Of a DNA stretch of 64,000 nucleotides, positions 40,843 to 49,551 are shown in pieces. The notes beneath the pieces were generated by a model that had not been told where the DNA came from, searched no databases, and worked only from the letters and a program-made list of their open reading frames with translations. The translations under genes were made by a program, and so were the position numbers. The first letter of the stretch is position 1. Every line of letters starts with the position of its first letter. Source of the DNA: Micromonospora tulbaghiae (GTDB taxonomy: Bacteria; Actinomycetota; Actinomycetes; Mycobacteriales; Micromonosporaceae); NCBI RefSeq assembly GCF_900091605.1, contig NZ_FMCQ01000005.1:124001-188000 (forward strand). The letters run 5' to 3'.

Positions 40843-43023
40843 TCACACGTTCGCGTGCTGCTTCTCGGCGAGGTGGGCGCGCAGGCCCTCGCCCTCGACG
40901 TCCACGTTGGGCAGGATCTTGTTCAGCCAGCGCGGCAGCCACCAGGCGGCGTTGTTCAGCAGCGACATCACCGCCGGCACGATCGTCATCCGGACCACGA
41001 ACGCGTCGATGGCGACACCGATGGCGAGCGCGAAGCCCATCGACTTGATGATCGGGTCCTCCAGGAAGACGAAGCCGCCGAACACCGAGATCATGATGAG
41101 CGCGGCGGCGGTGACCACCCGGGCGCCGTGCCCCATGCCGTTGATGGTGGCCTGCTGCGCGGTGTCGCCGTGCACGAAGTCCTCGCGCATCCGGGAGACC
41201 AGGAAGACCTCGTAGTCCATGGCCAGGCCGAACAGGATGCCGATGAGCAGGATCGGCAGGAAGCTGACCAGCGGTGCCGGCGTGTCCAGGCCGACCAGGT
41301 CGGCCAGGTGGCCCTGCTGGAACACCGCGACGGTGATGCCGAACGTGGCCGCCACGGTGAGCAGGAAGCCCAGCGCCGCCTTGACCGGCACCAGGATCGA
41401 CCGGAACACCAGCATCAGCAGCAGGATCGACAGGCCCACCACCAGCAGCAGGTAGACCGGCAGCGCGTCGGACAGCTTCTCCGACACGTCGATGCCGACC
41501 GCGGTGACGCCGGTGAGCAGCACGTCGGCGTTCTGGATGCCCGAGACCTGCTTACGGATGTCGTGCACCACCGTCTCGGTGGCCTCGTCGGTCGGCCCGG
41601 TCTTCGGGATCACCCCGATCAGCGCGGTACGCCCCGACGGGTCGACCTGCGGCGGCGCCACCGCCAGCACCCCGTCGGTCTTCTGGACCAGCGCGGTCAC
41701 CTGCGGGATGGCGGCCTGGGTGGCCTGCGGCGAGTCGGCGGTCACCACGACCGCGAGCCGGCCGGTGAAGCCGGGGCCGAAGCCCTCGCGGATCAGGTCG
41801 CTGCTGACCCGGGCGGGGGTGCCCTCGGCGGCGGCGGAGGCGTCCGGCAGCGCCAGGCGCATGTCCTGGGCCGGGATCGCGAGCAGGCCGAGGCCGAGCA
41901 GCCCGACGAGGATCACCGGGATGCGCAGCTTGGTCACCCACCGCGCCCAGCGGAAGCCGAAGCCGGAGCGGTCCTCCGAGCCGGTGGTCGGGTCCTCGAC
42001 CGCCTTGCGGTCACGCAGCTTGCGCGGCAGCACCTTGTGGCCGGCGAAGCCGAGCAGCGCCGGGGCCAGCGTGATCGCCACCAGCACGGCGATCGTGACG
42101 GTGCCGGCGGCGGCCAGGCCCATCACGGTGAGGAACGGGATGCCCACCACGGCCAGGCCGGCGAGCGCCACCACCACCGTGGCGCCGGCGAAGACCACTG
42201 CCGAGCCGGCGGTGCCGACCGCGCGGCCGACCGCCTCCTCCGGGGAGAGCCCGTCGAGCAGGTTCTGCCGGTGCCGGGAGGTGATGAACAGCGAGTAGTC
42301 GATGCCGACCGCGAGGCCGAGCATCAGCGCCAGGATCGGCGCGGTGCTGGTCAGCTCGACCGCGCCGCTGAGCGCGAACAGACCGGCCATGCCGACACCG
42401 ACGCCGATCAGCGCGTTCAGCATGGTCATGCCGGCCGCCACGAGCGAGCCGAACGTGATCACCAGGACGATCGCCGCGACCAGCACGCCGATCGCCTCGG
42501 TGGAGCCGACCTCCGGCTCGGCGTTGAGCACCTCGCCGCCGGGGGCGATCTGCCAGCCCTGCGCCTCGGCCTGCGCGCCGACCTTCTCGTACGCGTCGCG
42601 CTGCTCGTCGGTGACGTCGTCCGCACCGCCGGCGAACTGCACCTGGATCAGCGCGTACCGGCCGTCCGGGGTGAGCGCCTGCGCCTGGTACGGGTCGACC
42701 GCGCCGACCACGCCGGGCAGCGTGGCCGCCTCCTGCGTGACCTGCGTGACCACCGCCTGACCGGCGGGCGTGGTCAGCGCGCCGTCCTGCGGCGCCTTGA
42801 TCGCGATCGTGCCGGTGGCGCCGCTGGCCGCCGGGAAGCGGTCGGCGAGCAGGTCGATCGCCTTCTGCGACTCGGTGCCCGGCATGGTGAAGTTGCTCGC
42901 CGTCGGGCCTCTCAGCGTGGCCGCGGCCAGGCCGAGGCCGACGAGTACGACGAGCCAGACGACGGCGACGAGTCGTCGCCGGCGCAGGGATGCCCGGCCG
43001 AGCCGGTACAGCAGGGTCGCCAT
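40843..43023 (-). CDS. MMPL-family RND-type exporter
   Basis: 726 residues, twelve membrane helices in two halves with two large external loops. Intramembrane Asp-Tyr motifs for proton relay are present in both halves (GIDYSLF and AMDYEVF). Length and the lack of a C-terminal soluble domain fit the actinobacterial MMPL lipid/drug exporters. ATG 43023 follows AAGGAAGG. 28 bp downstream of the TetR gene and under the same operators. Confidence 0.9.
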   Translation of the reverse strand: MATLLYRLGRASLRRRRLVAVVWLVVLVGLGLAAATLRGPTASNFTMPGTESQKAIDLLADRFPAASGATGTIAIKAPQDGALTTPAGQAVVTQVTQEAATLPGVVGAVDPYQAQALTPDGRYALIQVQFAGGADDVTDEQRDAYEKVGAQAEAQGWQIAPGGEVLNAEPEVGSTEAIGVLVAAIVLVITFGSLVAAGMTMLNALIGVGVGMAGLFALSGAVELTSTAPILALMLGLAVGIDYSLFITSRHRQNLLDGLSPEEAVGRAVGTAGSAVVFAGATVVVALAGLAVVGIPFLTVMGLAAAGTVTIAVLVAITLAPALLGFAGHKVLPRKLRDRKAVEDPTTGSEDRSGFGFRWARWVTKLRIPVILVGLLGLGLLAIPAQDMRLALPDASAAAEGTPARVSSDLIREGFGPGFTGRLAVVVTADSPQATQAAIPQVTALVQKTDGVLAVAPPQVDPSGRTALIGVIPKTGPTDEATETVVHDIRKQVSGIQNADVLLTGVTAVGIDVSEKLSDALPVYLLLVVGLSILLLMLVFRSILVPVKAALGFLLTVAATFGITVAVFQQGHLADLVGLDTPAPLVSFLPILLIGILFGLAMDYEVFLVSRMREDFVHGDTAQQATINGMGHGARVVTAAALIMISVFGGFVFLEDPIIKSMGFALAIGVAIDAFVVRMTIVPAVMSLLNNAAWWLPRWLNKILPNVDVEGEGLRAHLAEKQHANV

Positions 43024-43051
43024 GGACCTTCCTTGTCCTCGCAGGAACGGA

Positions 43052-43609
43052 TCAGGTGGTGACTTCGAGCGCGCGGTACGCCACGGCGAGCAGCGCGGGT
43101 CGCAGCTGTTCGTCGGGGATGTCCAGGAACTCGCCGCAGGTCTCGGCGATGCCGGCGAGCACGACGAGCGCCGCGACGCGTGCCTCCGGACGGTCGGAGA
43201 AGCCGGCGAACGCGGCGACGAGTCGTTCGGAGATCTGCTGGATGTGGGCGAACGCGGGCTGCTGGAGCAGGTCGGGGAACTCTCCCCGGAGCAGCGCGAT
43301 CTCCCGGCGGAAGCGGACCGCCAGGTCGACGAAGCCGTCCGCGGCGGCGCGCCGGGCCTCGGCGCCGGTGTGCGCGGCGATGCGGGCGTCCAGCTCCTCC
43401 AGCATCGTGATGGCCGGGGCCATCAGCTCGCAGAGCAGGGCGTCCTTGCTGGCGAAGTGGTAGAGCACCGTCGCCTTGGAGCAGCCGACGTCGCGGGCGA
43501 TGTCCTGGAGAGAGGTGCCCTTGTACCCGGTGACGGCGAACCGGCGAGCGGCCGCGGCCAGCAGCTCGTCGTGGGTGGCGGTGGTGGGTCGCGCCATGTC
43601 CTCCAGCAT
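43052..43609 (-). CDS. TetR-family repressor of the MMPL unit
   Basis: 185 residues. N-terminal helix-turn-helix (TSLQDIARDVGCSKATVLYHFASKDAL) and an all-helical ligand domain. Two ATG starts (43609 and 43597) are possible; 43597 has GGAGG too close to work, 43609 lies right beside the operator. Autoregulation and control of the MMPL exporter are inferred from the tandem palindromes just upstream. Confidence 0.9.
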   Translation of the reverse strand: MLEDMARPTTATHDELLAAAARRFAVTGYKGTSLQDIARDVGCSKATVLYHFASKDALLCELMAPAITMLEELDARIAAHTGAEARRAAADGFVDLAVRFRREIALLRGEFPDLLQQPAFAHIQQISERLVAAFAGFSDRPEARVAALVVLAGIAETCGEFLDIPDEQLRPALLAVAYRALEVTT

Positions 43610-43611
43610 GC

Positions 43612-43646
43612 CTGACCGATCGGTCAGGTGCTGACCGATCGGTCAG
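43612..43646. promoter_or_regulatory. Tandem TetR operators
   Basis: Two identical perfect palindromes, CTGACCGATCGGTCAG, at 43612-43627 and 43631-43646, 19 bp centre to centre. They abut the TetR start. A spacing of nearly two turns allows two dimers to bind on similar faces. Confidence 0.85.
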
Positions 43647-43688
43647 ATCCGCAGCGTGGCCTTCGCCACAACGGCCTGTTTCCCCAGG

Positions 43689-44279
43689 TCAGCCTGGTGT
43701 TCCGGTCCAGTCGGCCAGCCATTCCCCGGACCAGGTCAGCGCACCCGAGCGCAGGTCGGCGACGAGCTCGCGCACCCAGTCCAGTTCGGCGCGGAGCACT
43801 GCCAGTTGGTACTCGTCCTCGACCAGAAAGAGCCGGGGCAGGTCCACCGCGCTCAGCGCCGCCTCCCGCTCGCGCAGCCGCGCCTCGATGACGCCGGCCC
43901 GCTGGTCGAGCCGCCGGGCGGCCTCCCCGGGCGGCAGGATGGGCAGGAACGACAGGGCGGCGGGGAACTCCGGGAACTCCCGGGCGGGAGTGGCGAGCGC
44001 GTCGGCGAGCCACCCGTCGAGCGTGCGCCGCCCGGCCGGGGTGAGCGCGTAGACGGTGCGTTCCGGCCGCCCCTCCTCGCGCGTGGTCTCGGCGACCCGG
44101 ATCAGCTCGTCGCGGCGCAGGCGTTCGATGGTCTGGTAGATGCTGTTGCGCTGCGCCACGTTCACCACGTCGTGCTTCTCCCGCTCCCGGATGAGCTGCT
44201 GCATCCGGTACGCGTGCATCGGCTCCTCGACCAGGAGGGCCAGCACCATCATCGCCAGCGGCGAGCGACGAACCGTCAT
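43689..44279 (-). CDS. PadR-family transcriptional regulator
   Basis: 196 residues: N-terminal winged helix (SPLAMMVLALLVEEPMHAYRMQQLI) with the PadR wing (RPERTVYALTPAG), then a C-terminal dimerisation helix region (Vir_act_alpha_C type). ATG 44279 follows AGGG at seven bases. Divergent from the flavin monooxygenase gene with overlapping promoters and repeats, so it probably represses both. Confidence 0.88.
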   Translation of the reverse strand: MTVRRSPLAMMVLALLVEEPMHAYRMQQLIREREKHDVVNVAQRNSIYQTIERLRRDELIRVAETTREEGRPERTVYALTPAGRRTLDGWLADALATPAREFPEFPAALSFLPILPPGEAARRLDQRAGVIEARLREREAALSAVDLPRLFLVEDEYQLAVLRAELDWVRELVADLRSGALTWSGEWLADWTGTPG

Positions 44280-44300
44280 GCACACACCCTAGGTGGCCCC

Positions 44301-44342
44301 TGTCGACGCATAGTCATTCTATGTATAGTCATGGAATGACTA
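44301..44342. promoter_or_regulatory. Shared promoter/operator of PadR and flavin monooxygenase
   Basis: TGTCGA (44301-44306), 17 bp, TATAGT (44324-44329), then six bases to ATG 44336, another leaderless arrangement. Inverted arms tagtcattc (44311-44319) and gaatgacta (44334-44342) flank it, and atagtcat repeats at 44310 and 44325. The dyad covers both the start point and the start codon, so a bound PadR dimer would block transcription. Confidence 0.65.
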
Positions 44343-45514
44343 AAGCTGTTGTCGTCGGCGCCGGCCTGGCCGGCCCGGTCGCCGCCATGGCGCTGCGGCG
44401 CGCCGGCATCGACGCGTCGGTGTACGAGGCGTACCCGCGCGACGCCGTCGGGGTGGGCGCGTTCCTGACGCTCTCGGTGAACGGGCTGGACTCGCTGCGC
44501 GCGATCGACCTCGACACCCTGGTGGCCGGGCTCGGGCACCCGACACCCCGGATGGCCATGCGCAACCACAGGGGGCGCAGGCTCGCGGAGTTCGACGCGG
44601 CCGGCAGCCGTACGGTCGGTCGCTCCGAGCTCTACCGGGCGCTGCGCGACGAGGCGCTGCGCCGGGGCGTCGAGTTCGTCCACGGCGCGCGGCTGACCGA
44701 CGCGGTGGCCGCGGGCGGCGGCGTGACCGCCCGCTTCGCCGACGGCCGGACCGCCCACGGCGATCTGCTGATCGGCGCCGACGGGCTGCGCTCCCGGGTC
44801 CGCACGCTGATCGACCCGGCCGCACCCGAGCCCCGCTACGTGCCGCTGCTGAACGCCGGTGGCTTCGCCCGCGGGCTGCGCCTGCCCGACGAGCGCGGCG
44901 TGATGCAGATGATGTTCGGCCGCCGCTGCTTCTTCTGCTGGATCGTGGTGGGGGAGGACGACGTCTGGTGGTTCGCCAACCCGCCGCAGCCGGCCGAGCC
45001 GAGCCGGGAGCAACTCGCCGCGATCGGCCCGGACGAGGCCCGCTCCCGGCTGCGCGCGTTGCTCGCCGACGACCCGGGGCCGGCGACGAGAATCCTCGAC
45101 CACACCGCGCGGATCGAGTACGGCTGGCCGACGTACGACCTGCCGTCGGTGCCGGTCTGGCACCGCGACCGCATGATCGTGATCGGCGACGCGGCGCACA
45201 CCGCCGCCCCCTCCTCCGGGCAGGGCGCGGCGATGGCCTTCGAGGACGCCGTCCAGCTCGCCCGCTGCCTGCGCGACCTGCCCGACGTGCCGGCGGCGTT
45301 CCGGGCGTACGAGCGGTTGCGCCGCGAACGGGTGGAACGGGTGGTCGCGCAGGGACGGCGGACCAGCACCACGAAGGTCGCCGGCCCGGTCGGGCGCGTG
45401 GTCCGGGACCTGGGCATGCCGCTCGCCGCCCGGTACCTGGCGCGCAACGGCGGCGCGGCGCAGGCATGGCTGTTCGGCCACCACGTCGACTGGGCGGAGC
45501 GGGTGGCGGGCTGA
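44336..45514 (+). CDS. FAD-dependent aromatic monooxygenase (PHBH fold)
   Basis: 392 residues. FAD motif GAGLAGPVAA, the middle DG motif GADGLRSRVR and the second FAD motif GDAAHTAAPSSGQG. This class A flavin monooxygenase family includes rifampicin, tetracycline and polyketide hydroxylases as well as catabolic enzymes. Control by an adjacent PadR suggests response to a phenolic or drug-like ligand. ATG 44336 fits the -10 box; ATG 44321 is also in frame. Confidence 0.87.
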   Translation: MTKAVVVGAGLAGPVAAMALRRAGIDASVYEAYPRDAVGVGAFLTLSVNGLDSLRAIDLDTLVAGLGHPTPRMAMRNHRGRRLAEFDAAGSRTVGRSELYRALRDEALRRGVEFVHGARLTDAVAAGGGVTARFADGRTAHGDLLIGADGLRSRVRTLIDPAAPEPRYVPLLNAGGFARGLRLPDERGVMQMMFGRRCFFCWIVVGEDDVWWFANPPQPAEPSREQLAAIGPDEARSRLRALLADDPGPATRILDHTARIEYGWPTYDLPSVPVWHRDRMIVIGDAAHTAAPSSGQGAAMAFEDAVQLARCLRDLPDVPAAFRAYERLRRERVERVVAQGRRTSTTKVAGPVGRVVRDLGMPLAARYLARNGGAAQAWLFGHHVDWAERVAG

Positions 45515-45515
45515 G

Positions 45516-45917
45516 TCAGGCGGGCGGCCGCCCGTGCGCGCTGTCGTACGCCGCCCGCGCCTCGCTGATCGCCTCGCGGTGCCGCTCCGCCCAGCTCGTC
45601 AGCGCCACCAGCGACTCGTACAGCTCCCGGGCCATCGGCGTCGCGGTGTACTCCACCTTCGGCGGCACCGTGGGATGCACGTGCCGGTCCAGCAGCCCGT
45701 CCCGCTCCAGGTTGCGCAGCGTCAGCGTGAGCATCCGGCGGCTGATCCCCTCCACCCGGCGCTCCAGCTCGGTGAAGCGGATCGGACCGGCCGAGGCGGC
45801 GATCAGGATGCCGATGGCCCACTTGCCGCCGACCCGGTCCAGCGCCTCCCGTACGGTGCACGCGCTGGCCTGCTCCGCCGCGCCGGGACCGCACCGGTCC
45901 GCCTCTGCCTCACCCAC
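45516..45917 (-). CDS. HxlR-family transcriptional regulator
   Basis: 133 residues. The HxlR winged helix is plain: KWAIGILIAAS, GPIRFTELERRVEGISRRMLTLTL and the wing VPPKVEYTATPMA. An N-terminal Cys in SACTVREAL is at the position of redox or electrophile-sensing Cys in HypR/QorR-type members. The stop is one base from the convergent monooxygenase stop. Target unknown. Confidence 0.87.
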   Translation of the reverse strand: MGEAEADRCGPGAAEQASACTVREALDRVGGKWAIGILIAASAGPIRFTELERRVEGISRRMLTLTLRNLERDGLLDRHVHPTVPPKVEYTATPMARELYESLVALTSWAERHREAISEARAAYDSAHGRPPA

Positions 45918-46006
45918 GCCCCGATCGTCCCAGGTGCGCGACGGCGAGGTGCGCCGGGCACCGTGTCGGGGTTGCCGAGCCGGGCCCGGCCCGGGATGGT
46001 GGTCCG

Positions 46007-46966
46007 ATGGGCGCCGCCGACGAGACCCGTGCCGGAGTGTCGCTGACCAACCTCGACCAGCCGCTGTTCGACGGCGCCGGGGCGACCAAACGCGACCTGG
46101 TCGACTATCTCGACGCGGTGAGTGGCCGGATCCTGCCGGAACTGCGGGACCGGCCGCTGTCGGTGCTGCGGGTGCGGCCCGGCCAGGAGCCGTTCATGCA
46201 GAAGAACCTGCCGAAGTACACGCCCGACTGGGTGCGCCGCACCGAGGTGTGGGCGGAGGCGTCGCACCGGCGGATCTCGTACGCCCTCTGCGACGACCGC
46301 CGGACGCTGCTCTGGTTCGCCAACCAGCGGGCGGTGGAGTACCACCCGACGCTGGCCCGTACCGGCGCGCCCGAGCACCCGTCCCACCTGGTGCTCGACC
46401 TCGACCCGCCGGAGGGGGAGGCGTTCGGCGCCGTGGTGCGGGTCGCGCTGCTGGTGCGGCAGGCGCTCTCCGACGCCGGTCTGGCCGGGGCGGTGAAGAC
46501 GAGCGGGGCGAAGGGGCTGCACGTGATCGTGCCGGTCGACCCGGCCACCACGGCGGAGGAGGCCGCCGCCGCGACCCGGGCGCTCGCCGCCCGGACCGAA
46601 CGGCTCGACCCGGCGGCCGCGACCACCGCGTTCGTCGTCGCCGACCGCGGCGGCCGCGTCTTCGTCGACTCCACCCGGGCGTACGGGGCGACAGTGGTGG
46701 CCGCCTACAGCCCTCGGATCCGGCCCGGCGCACCGGTCTCGTACCCGGTGGGCTGGGCCGACCTGGAGAGCGCGAGCCCGGCCGACTTCACCGTGCGGAG
46801 CGTGCCCGCGCTGCTGGGCGACCGGGATCCCTGGGCGGAGGCGCTGCCCGCGCCGCAGCGGCTGCCGGTGGAGCTGGTCGAGCAGGGGCGGACCATCCCG
46901 GTGGCCCGGGTCCAGGCGATGCACGAGGGCAAACGCCGCGCCAAGGCCCGCCGCGAGGCCGGGTGA
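46007..46966 (+). CDS. Stand-alone LigD-type DNA polymerase/primase domain
   Basis: 319 residues of the archaeo-eukaryotic primase family of bacterial NHEJ. Metal-binding Asp131 and Asp133 in LDLDPPEG and Asp221 in VFVDS; GLHVIVPV is typical. There is no ligase or nuclease domain and no Ku gene nearby. The usual RN after the third Asp is altered (VFVDSTRAYGAT). Such separate PolDom proteins fill gaps with ribonucleotides in repair. Confidence 0.88.
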   Translation: MGAADETRAGVSLTNLDQPLFDGAGATKRDLVDYLDAVSGRILPELRDRPLSVLRVRPGQEPFMQKNLPKYTPDWVRRTEVWAEASHRRISYALCDDRRTLLWFANQRAVEYHPTLARTGAPEHPSHLVLDLDPPEGEAFGAVVRVALLVRQALSDAGLAGAVKTSGAKGLHVIVPVDPATTAEEAAAATRALAARTERLDPAAATTAFVVADRGGRVFVDSTRAYGATVVAAYSPRIRPGAPVSYPVGWADLESASPADFTVRSVPALLGDRDPWAEALPAPQRLPVELVEQGRTIPVARVQAMHEGKRRAKARREAG

Positions 46967-47024
46967 GCCCTGGGCGGACCAGCGCCGATTCCTTCCACGA
47001 CTGACCGGTGACCTGAGCCACTTC

Positions 47025-47051
47025 TGTCACACGGTGCGCCCGGCCGGTGTC
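47025..47051 (+). promoter_or_regulatory. ECF41-like promoter
   Basis: TGTCACA (47025-47031), 16 bp, TGTC (47048-47051). The published ECF41 consensus is TGTCACA, about 16 bp, CGTC, and ECF41 targets often encode oxidoreductases. The element lies 35 bp before the flavoprotein start. No ECF sigma gene is in the window. Confidence 0.6.
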
Positions 47052-47085
47052 TTGGGTGCGAACCGTCAGCGGAAGGAGTTCAGGC

Positions 47086-48282
47086 ATGACCGGGTACACC
47101 AGGGTGGTAGTGATCGGCGGCGGTTTCGCCGGTGTCATGGCGGCCAACCGGCTGATGCAGCGCGACGACGTCAGCGTGACAGTGGTGAACCCACGACCGG
47201 ACTTCGTCGTCCGGCCGCGGCTGCACCATCTGGTCGCCGGATCGCACGAGGCGGTGGTGGACTACCGGGAGGTCCTGCACGAGCGTGTCCAGTTGGTTCA
47301 GGACGCGGTCACGGTGATCGACGCGACCGAGCGCCGCGTGGTTCTCGCGGAGATCGGCGCACTCGGCTACGACTATCTCGTCTACGCGGTGGGCAGCGCG
47401 AGCGCCGAGCCGCCCGTTTCCGGAATGGCCGAGTTCGCCTATCCGATGGCCACCATCGAGGCGGCGCAGCGGCTGCGCTCGATCATCGGCGAAAGCCCGG
47501 CGGGGGCCGCGGTCACGGTCGTCGGAGCGGGGCCGACCGGCATCGAGACCGCCGCCGAACTCGCCGGACGCGGCCACCGGGTGAGTCTGGTCTGCGGCGG
47601 TACGCTCGGCGCGTACCTGCATCCACGCGCGCGGCGCGCGGCCGCCAGGTCACTCGCCAGGCTCGGTGTGACGGTTCTCGACGGACCCGGCACCGAGGTC
47701 ACCGCTGTCACGCGTGATGCCGTGCGGCTGCGTGACGATCGCGTTCTGCCGAGTGCGATCACCGTCTGGGCAGCGGGCTTCGGCGTGCCGGATCTGGCCG
47801 TGCGCAGCGGACTGCGGACCGACAGCATCGGGCGGCTGCTCACCGACGAGACACTGACCAGCATCGACGACGACCGCATCGTCGCGGCCGGAGACTCGAC
47901 CGCACCCTCCGGCGTGCCCTATCGGATGAGCGCGTACACCGCGGGCTGCCTCGGCGCGCACGCCGCCGACACGTTGCTGCGGCGGATGGCAGGCCTCCGG
48001 CCTGAGCCGGCCAGCGTCTTCTTCAACGCGATGTGCGTCGGCCTCGGGCCGCAGGCCGGCATCTACCAGCTCGCCGGCCGGGACGACACCGCGATGAGAC
48101 TGTTCATCGGCGGCCGGCTCGGCGGGAGACTCAAGGCGCTCACCTACAAGTTCGGCGTCGGCCATCTCACGAACGAGGCCCGCAAGCCCGGCTCGCACCG
48201 GTGGCTGCCCAACAACAAGCGCGGGCAACTGGTACAGGCACAAGCGAACCGGGATCCGGGCGTGGCCCGGCAGTCGGCGTAA
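47086..48282 (+). CDS. NDH-2-like FAD-dependent oxidoreductase
   Basis: 398 residues. First dinucleotide fold GGGFAGVMAA, NAD-binding fold VVGAGPTGIETAAE, and the late FAD motif AAGDST. Related to type II NADH dehydrogenases and the oxidoreductases controlled by ECF41/SigJ-type factors. ATG 47086 has AAGGAG at seven bases, among the best ribosome sites in the window. Codon choice is somewhat less G+C-extreme than neighbours, suggesting more recent arrival. Confidence 0.88.
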   Translation: MTGYTRVVVIGGGFAGVMAANRLMQRDDVSVTVVNPRPDFVVRPRLHHLVAGSHEAVVDYREVLHERVQLVQDAVTVIDATERRVVLAEIGALGYDYLVYAVGSASAEPPVSGMAEFAYPMATIEAAQRLRSIIGESPAGAAVTVVGAGPTGIETAAELAGRGHRVSLVCGGTLGAYLHPRARRAAARSLARLGVTVLDGPGTEVTAVTRDAVRLRDDRVLPSAITVWAAGFGVPDLAVRSGLRTDSIGRLLTDETLTSIDDDRIVAAGDSTAPSGVPYRMSAYTAGCLGAHAADTLLRRMAGLRPEPASVFFNAMCVGLGPQAGIYQLAGRDDTAMRLFIGGRLGGRLKALTYKFGVGHLTNEARKPGSHRWLPNNKRGQLVQAQANRDPGVARQSA

Positions 48283-48330
48283 GCCCGAGGGGACGGACCG
48301 GCCCCCGATGATCGGGGACGCGGGTGAGCC

Positions 48331-48382
48331 CCAATCACCGAAGGCCCTCGACCATGCTGGCCGGGGGCCTTCGGTGATTTGG
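48331..48382. terminator. Bidirectional terminator
   Basis: Arms 48333-48347 and 48365-48379 are perfectly complementary (15 bp), loop 17 nt. It lies between the convergent flavoprotein and DUF1275 genes. Confidence 0.8.
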
Positions 48383-48386
48383 TCTG

Positions 48387-49118
48387 TCAGCGACGCCGCG
48401 TCGCGGTGGCCGGTGGGCGTTTGCCCCAGGTGAGCGCGATCAGCACCACGGCCAGGGCCCAGGTGACGATCATCGTCCAGATCGGGCGGGTCTCGGTGGC
48501 CGCGCCGACGAACCCGCCGATCGCGTAGCTGACCAGGCAGAGCAGGCCGGTCGCGGCGAGCCGCCCGGCCGCGCTGCGGCCCTCCGGCTCGAACACCCAG
48601 TCGGCGATGCCCTTCGTGGTGCGCAGCACGGTGCCGGTCTGGTACGACGTGGCGGTCTGCACGCCGAAGGTGCGGACGATCAACCCGCCGAGGATGCCGA
48701 CCGGGAACGCCAGCAGCGCGGTCAGGATCGTGCGCTCGGTCAGCGAGTCGCGCCCCGAGTCGAGGGACCGGTCCACCAGGCCCCAGAGCACGAGCAGCGC
48801 CAGCATGGCGAGCAGTTCCATGCCCGGCGGGGTGAGCGGGCCGGCCGGGCGCAGGCGGCGGATCCCGGCGCCGAGCAGGCCGCCGAGGCCGAACGCGACA
48901 AGCGACGCCACCGCGGCCGGCCAGGGCGGAAAGTGATCGGCGGCCCCCATTCCGACGAACGCCACGTTGCCGGTCTGAATACCCACGAACACCTTGTACT
49001 TGAGGAACGAGAATGCGTCGACCACACCGGCGAGGCCGGTCGCGAGCGCAAGTGCCAGAAACGGTACGTGGAAGTCGTATTCCCCCACCCGCCAGCGATC
49101 CTCCGCGTTGTTGGACAT
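48387..49118 (-). CDS. YoaK-like DUF1275 membrane protein
   Basis: 243 residues, six to seven helices. AGVVDAFSFL and VFVGIQTGNVAFVG near the N-terminus and the later QTATSYQTGTVLR match DUF1275 (YoaK), a small transporter-like family of unknown substrate. ATG 49118 follows GGGAGG; longer forms add non-conserved sequence. Divergent from the oxalate decarboxylase unit across the large dyad. Confidence 0.85.
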   Translation of the reverse strand: MSNNAEDRWRVGEYDFHVPFLALALATGLAGVVDAFSFLKYKVFVGIQTGNVAFVGMGAADHFPPWPAAVASLVAFGLGGLLGAGIRRLRPAGPLTPPGMELLAMLALLVLWGLVDRSLDSGRDSLTERTILTALLAFPVGILGGLIVRTFGVQTATSYQTGTVLRTTKGIADWVFEPEGRSAAGRLAATGLLCLVSYAIGGFVGAATETRPIWTMIVTWALAVVLIALTWGKRPPATATRRR

Positions 49119-49203
49119 CGCCCTCCCTACCCCCGGTCGCACCCGTGAAACCGGTGCGGCGCGCGATGCGCGGAAGTGCCGGGAAAAGGGTTTCCCGTCC
49201 GTT

Positions 49204-49235
49204 CCGGTGAATGGCGCGATCGCGTTATTCACCGG
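49204..49235. promoter_or_regulatory. 32-bp dyad between DUF1275 and the oxalate decarboxylase unit
   Basis: Outer arms ccggtgaat (49204-49212) and attcaccgg (49227-49235) are perfect, and the centre is the perfect palindrome cgcgatcgcg (49215-49224); only the two-base spacers break symmetry. It lies 86 bp from one start and 70 bp from the other. A dimer or tetramer operator controlling both genes is likely. Confidence 0.6.
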
Positions 49236-49305
49236 GGGGATCCGATTCGGCAGCATCGCAATTGCGTCTCGACGGCGAGACTCGAAGCCGAAGGAGGCCG
49301 AGCGC

Positions 49306-49551
49306 ATGTTCGTGCTCCCCGTCGCCAGAATCCGCGTCACGTTCTATTCGATCGCGGCGCTGGCCGTCGCCGGAGTCGCCACGGATGCTCCGGTCTGGAG
49401 CATCGCGGCGTCGCTGTTCCTCTGTGTCGCGATTCCGCTCGCGGTGGCCTTTCAGAGCCCGGAACACCTGCGGGCGTTGTTCGTCCCGTCCCGGGCCGCC
49501 GAATCGGCGGCCCACACCCGGAAGGAAATCCGTCATGCCCCGATCCAATGA
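49306..49551 (+). CDS. Small membrane protein preceding oxalate decarboxylase
   Basis: 81 residues with two hydrophobic segments (about 7-26 and 29-48) and a short basic tail. AGGAGG eight bases before ATG 49306 supports real translation. Its 3' end overlaps the decarboxylase start by 17 bp, indicating co-translation. No family recognised; a role in oxalate or formate movement is only a guess. Confidence 0.65.
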   Translation: MFVLPVARIRVTFYSIAALAVAGVATDAPVWSIAASLFLCVAIPLAVAFQSPEHLRALFVPSRAAESAAHTRKEIRHAPIQ

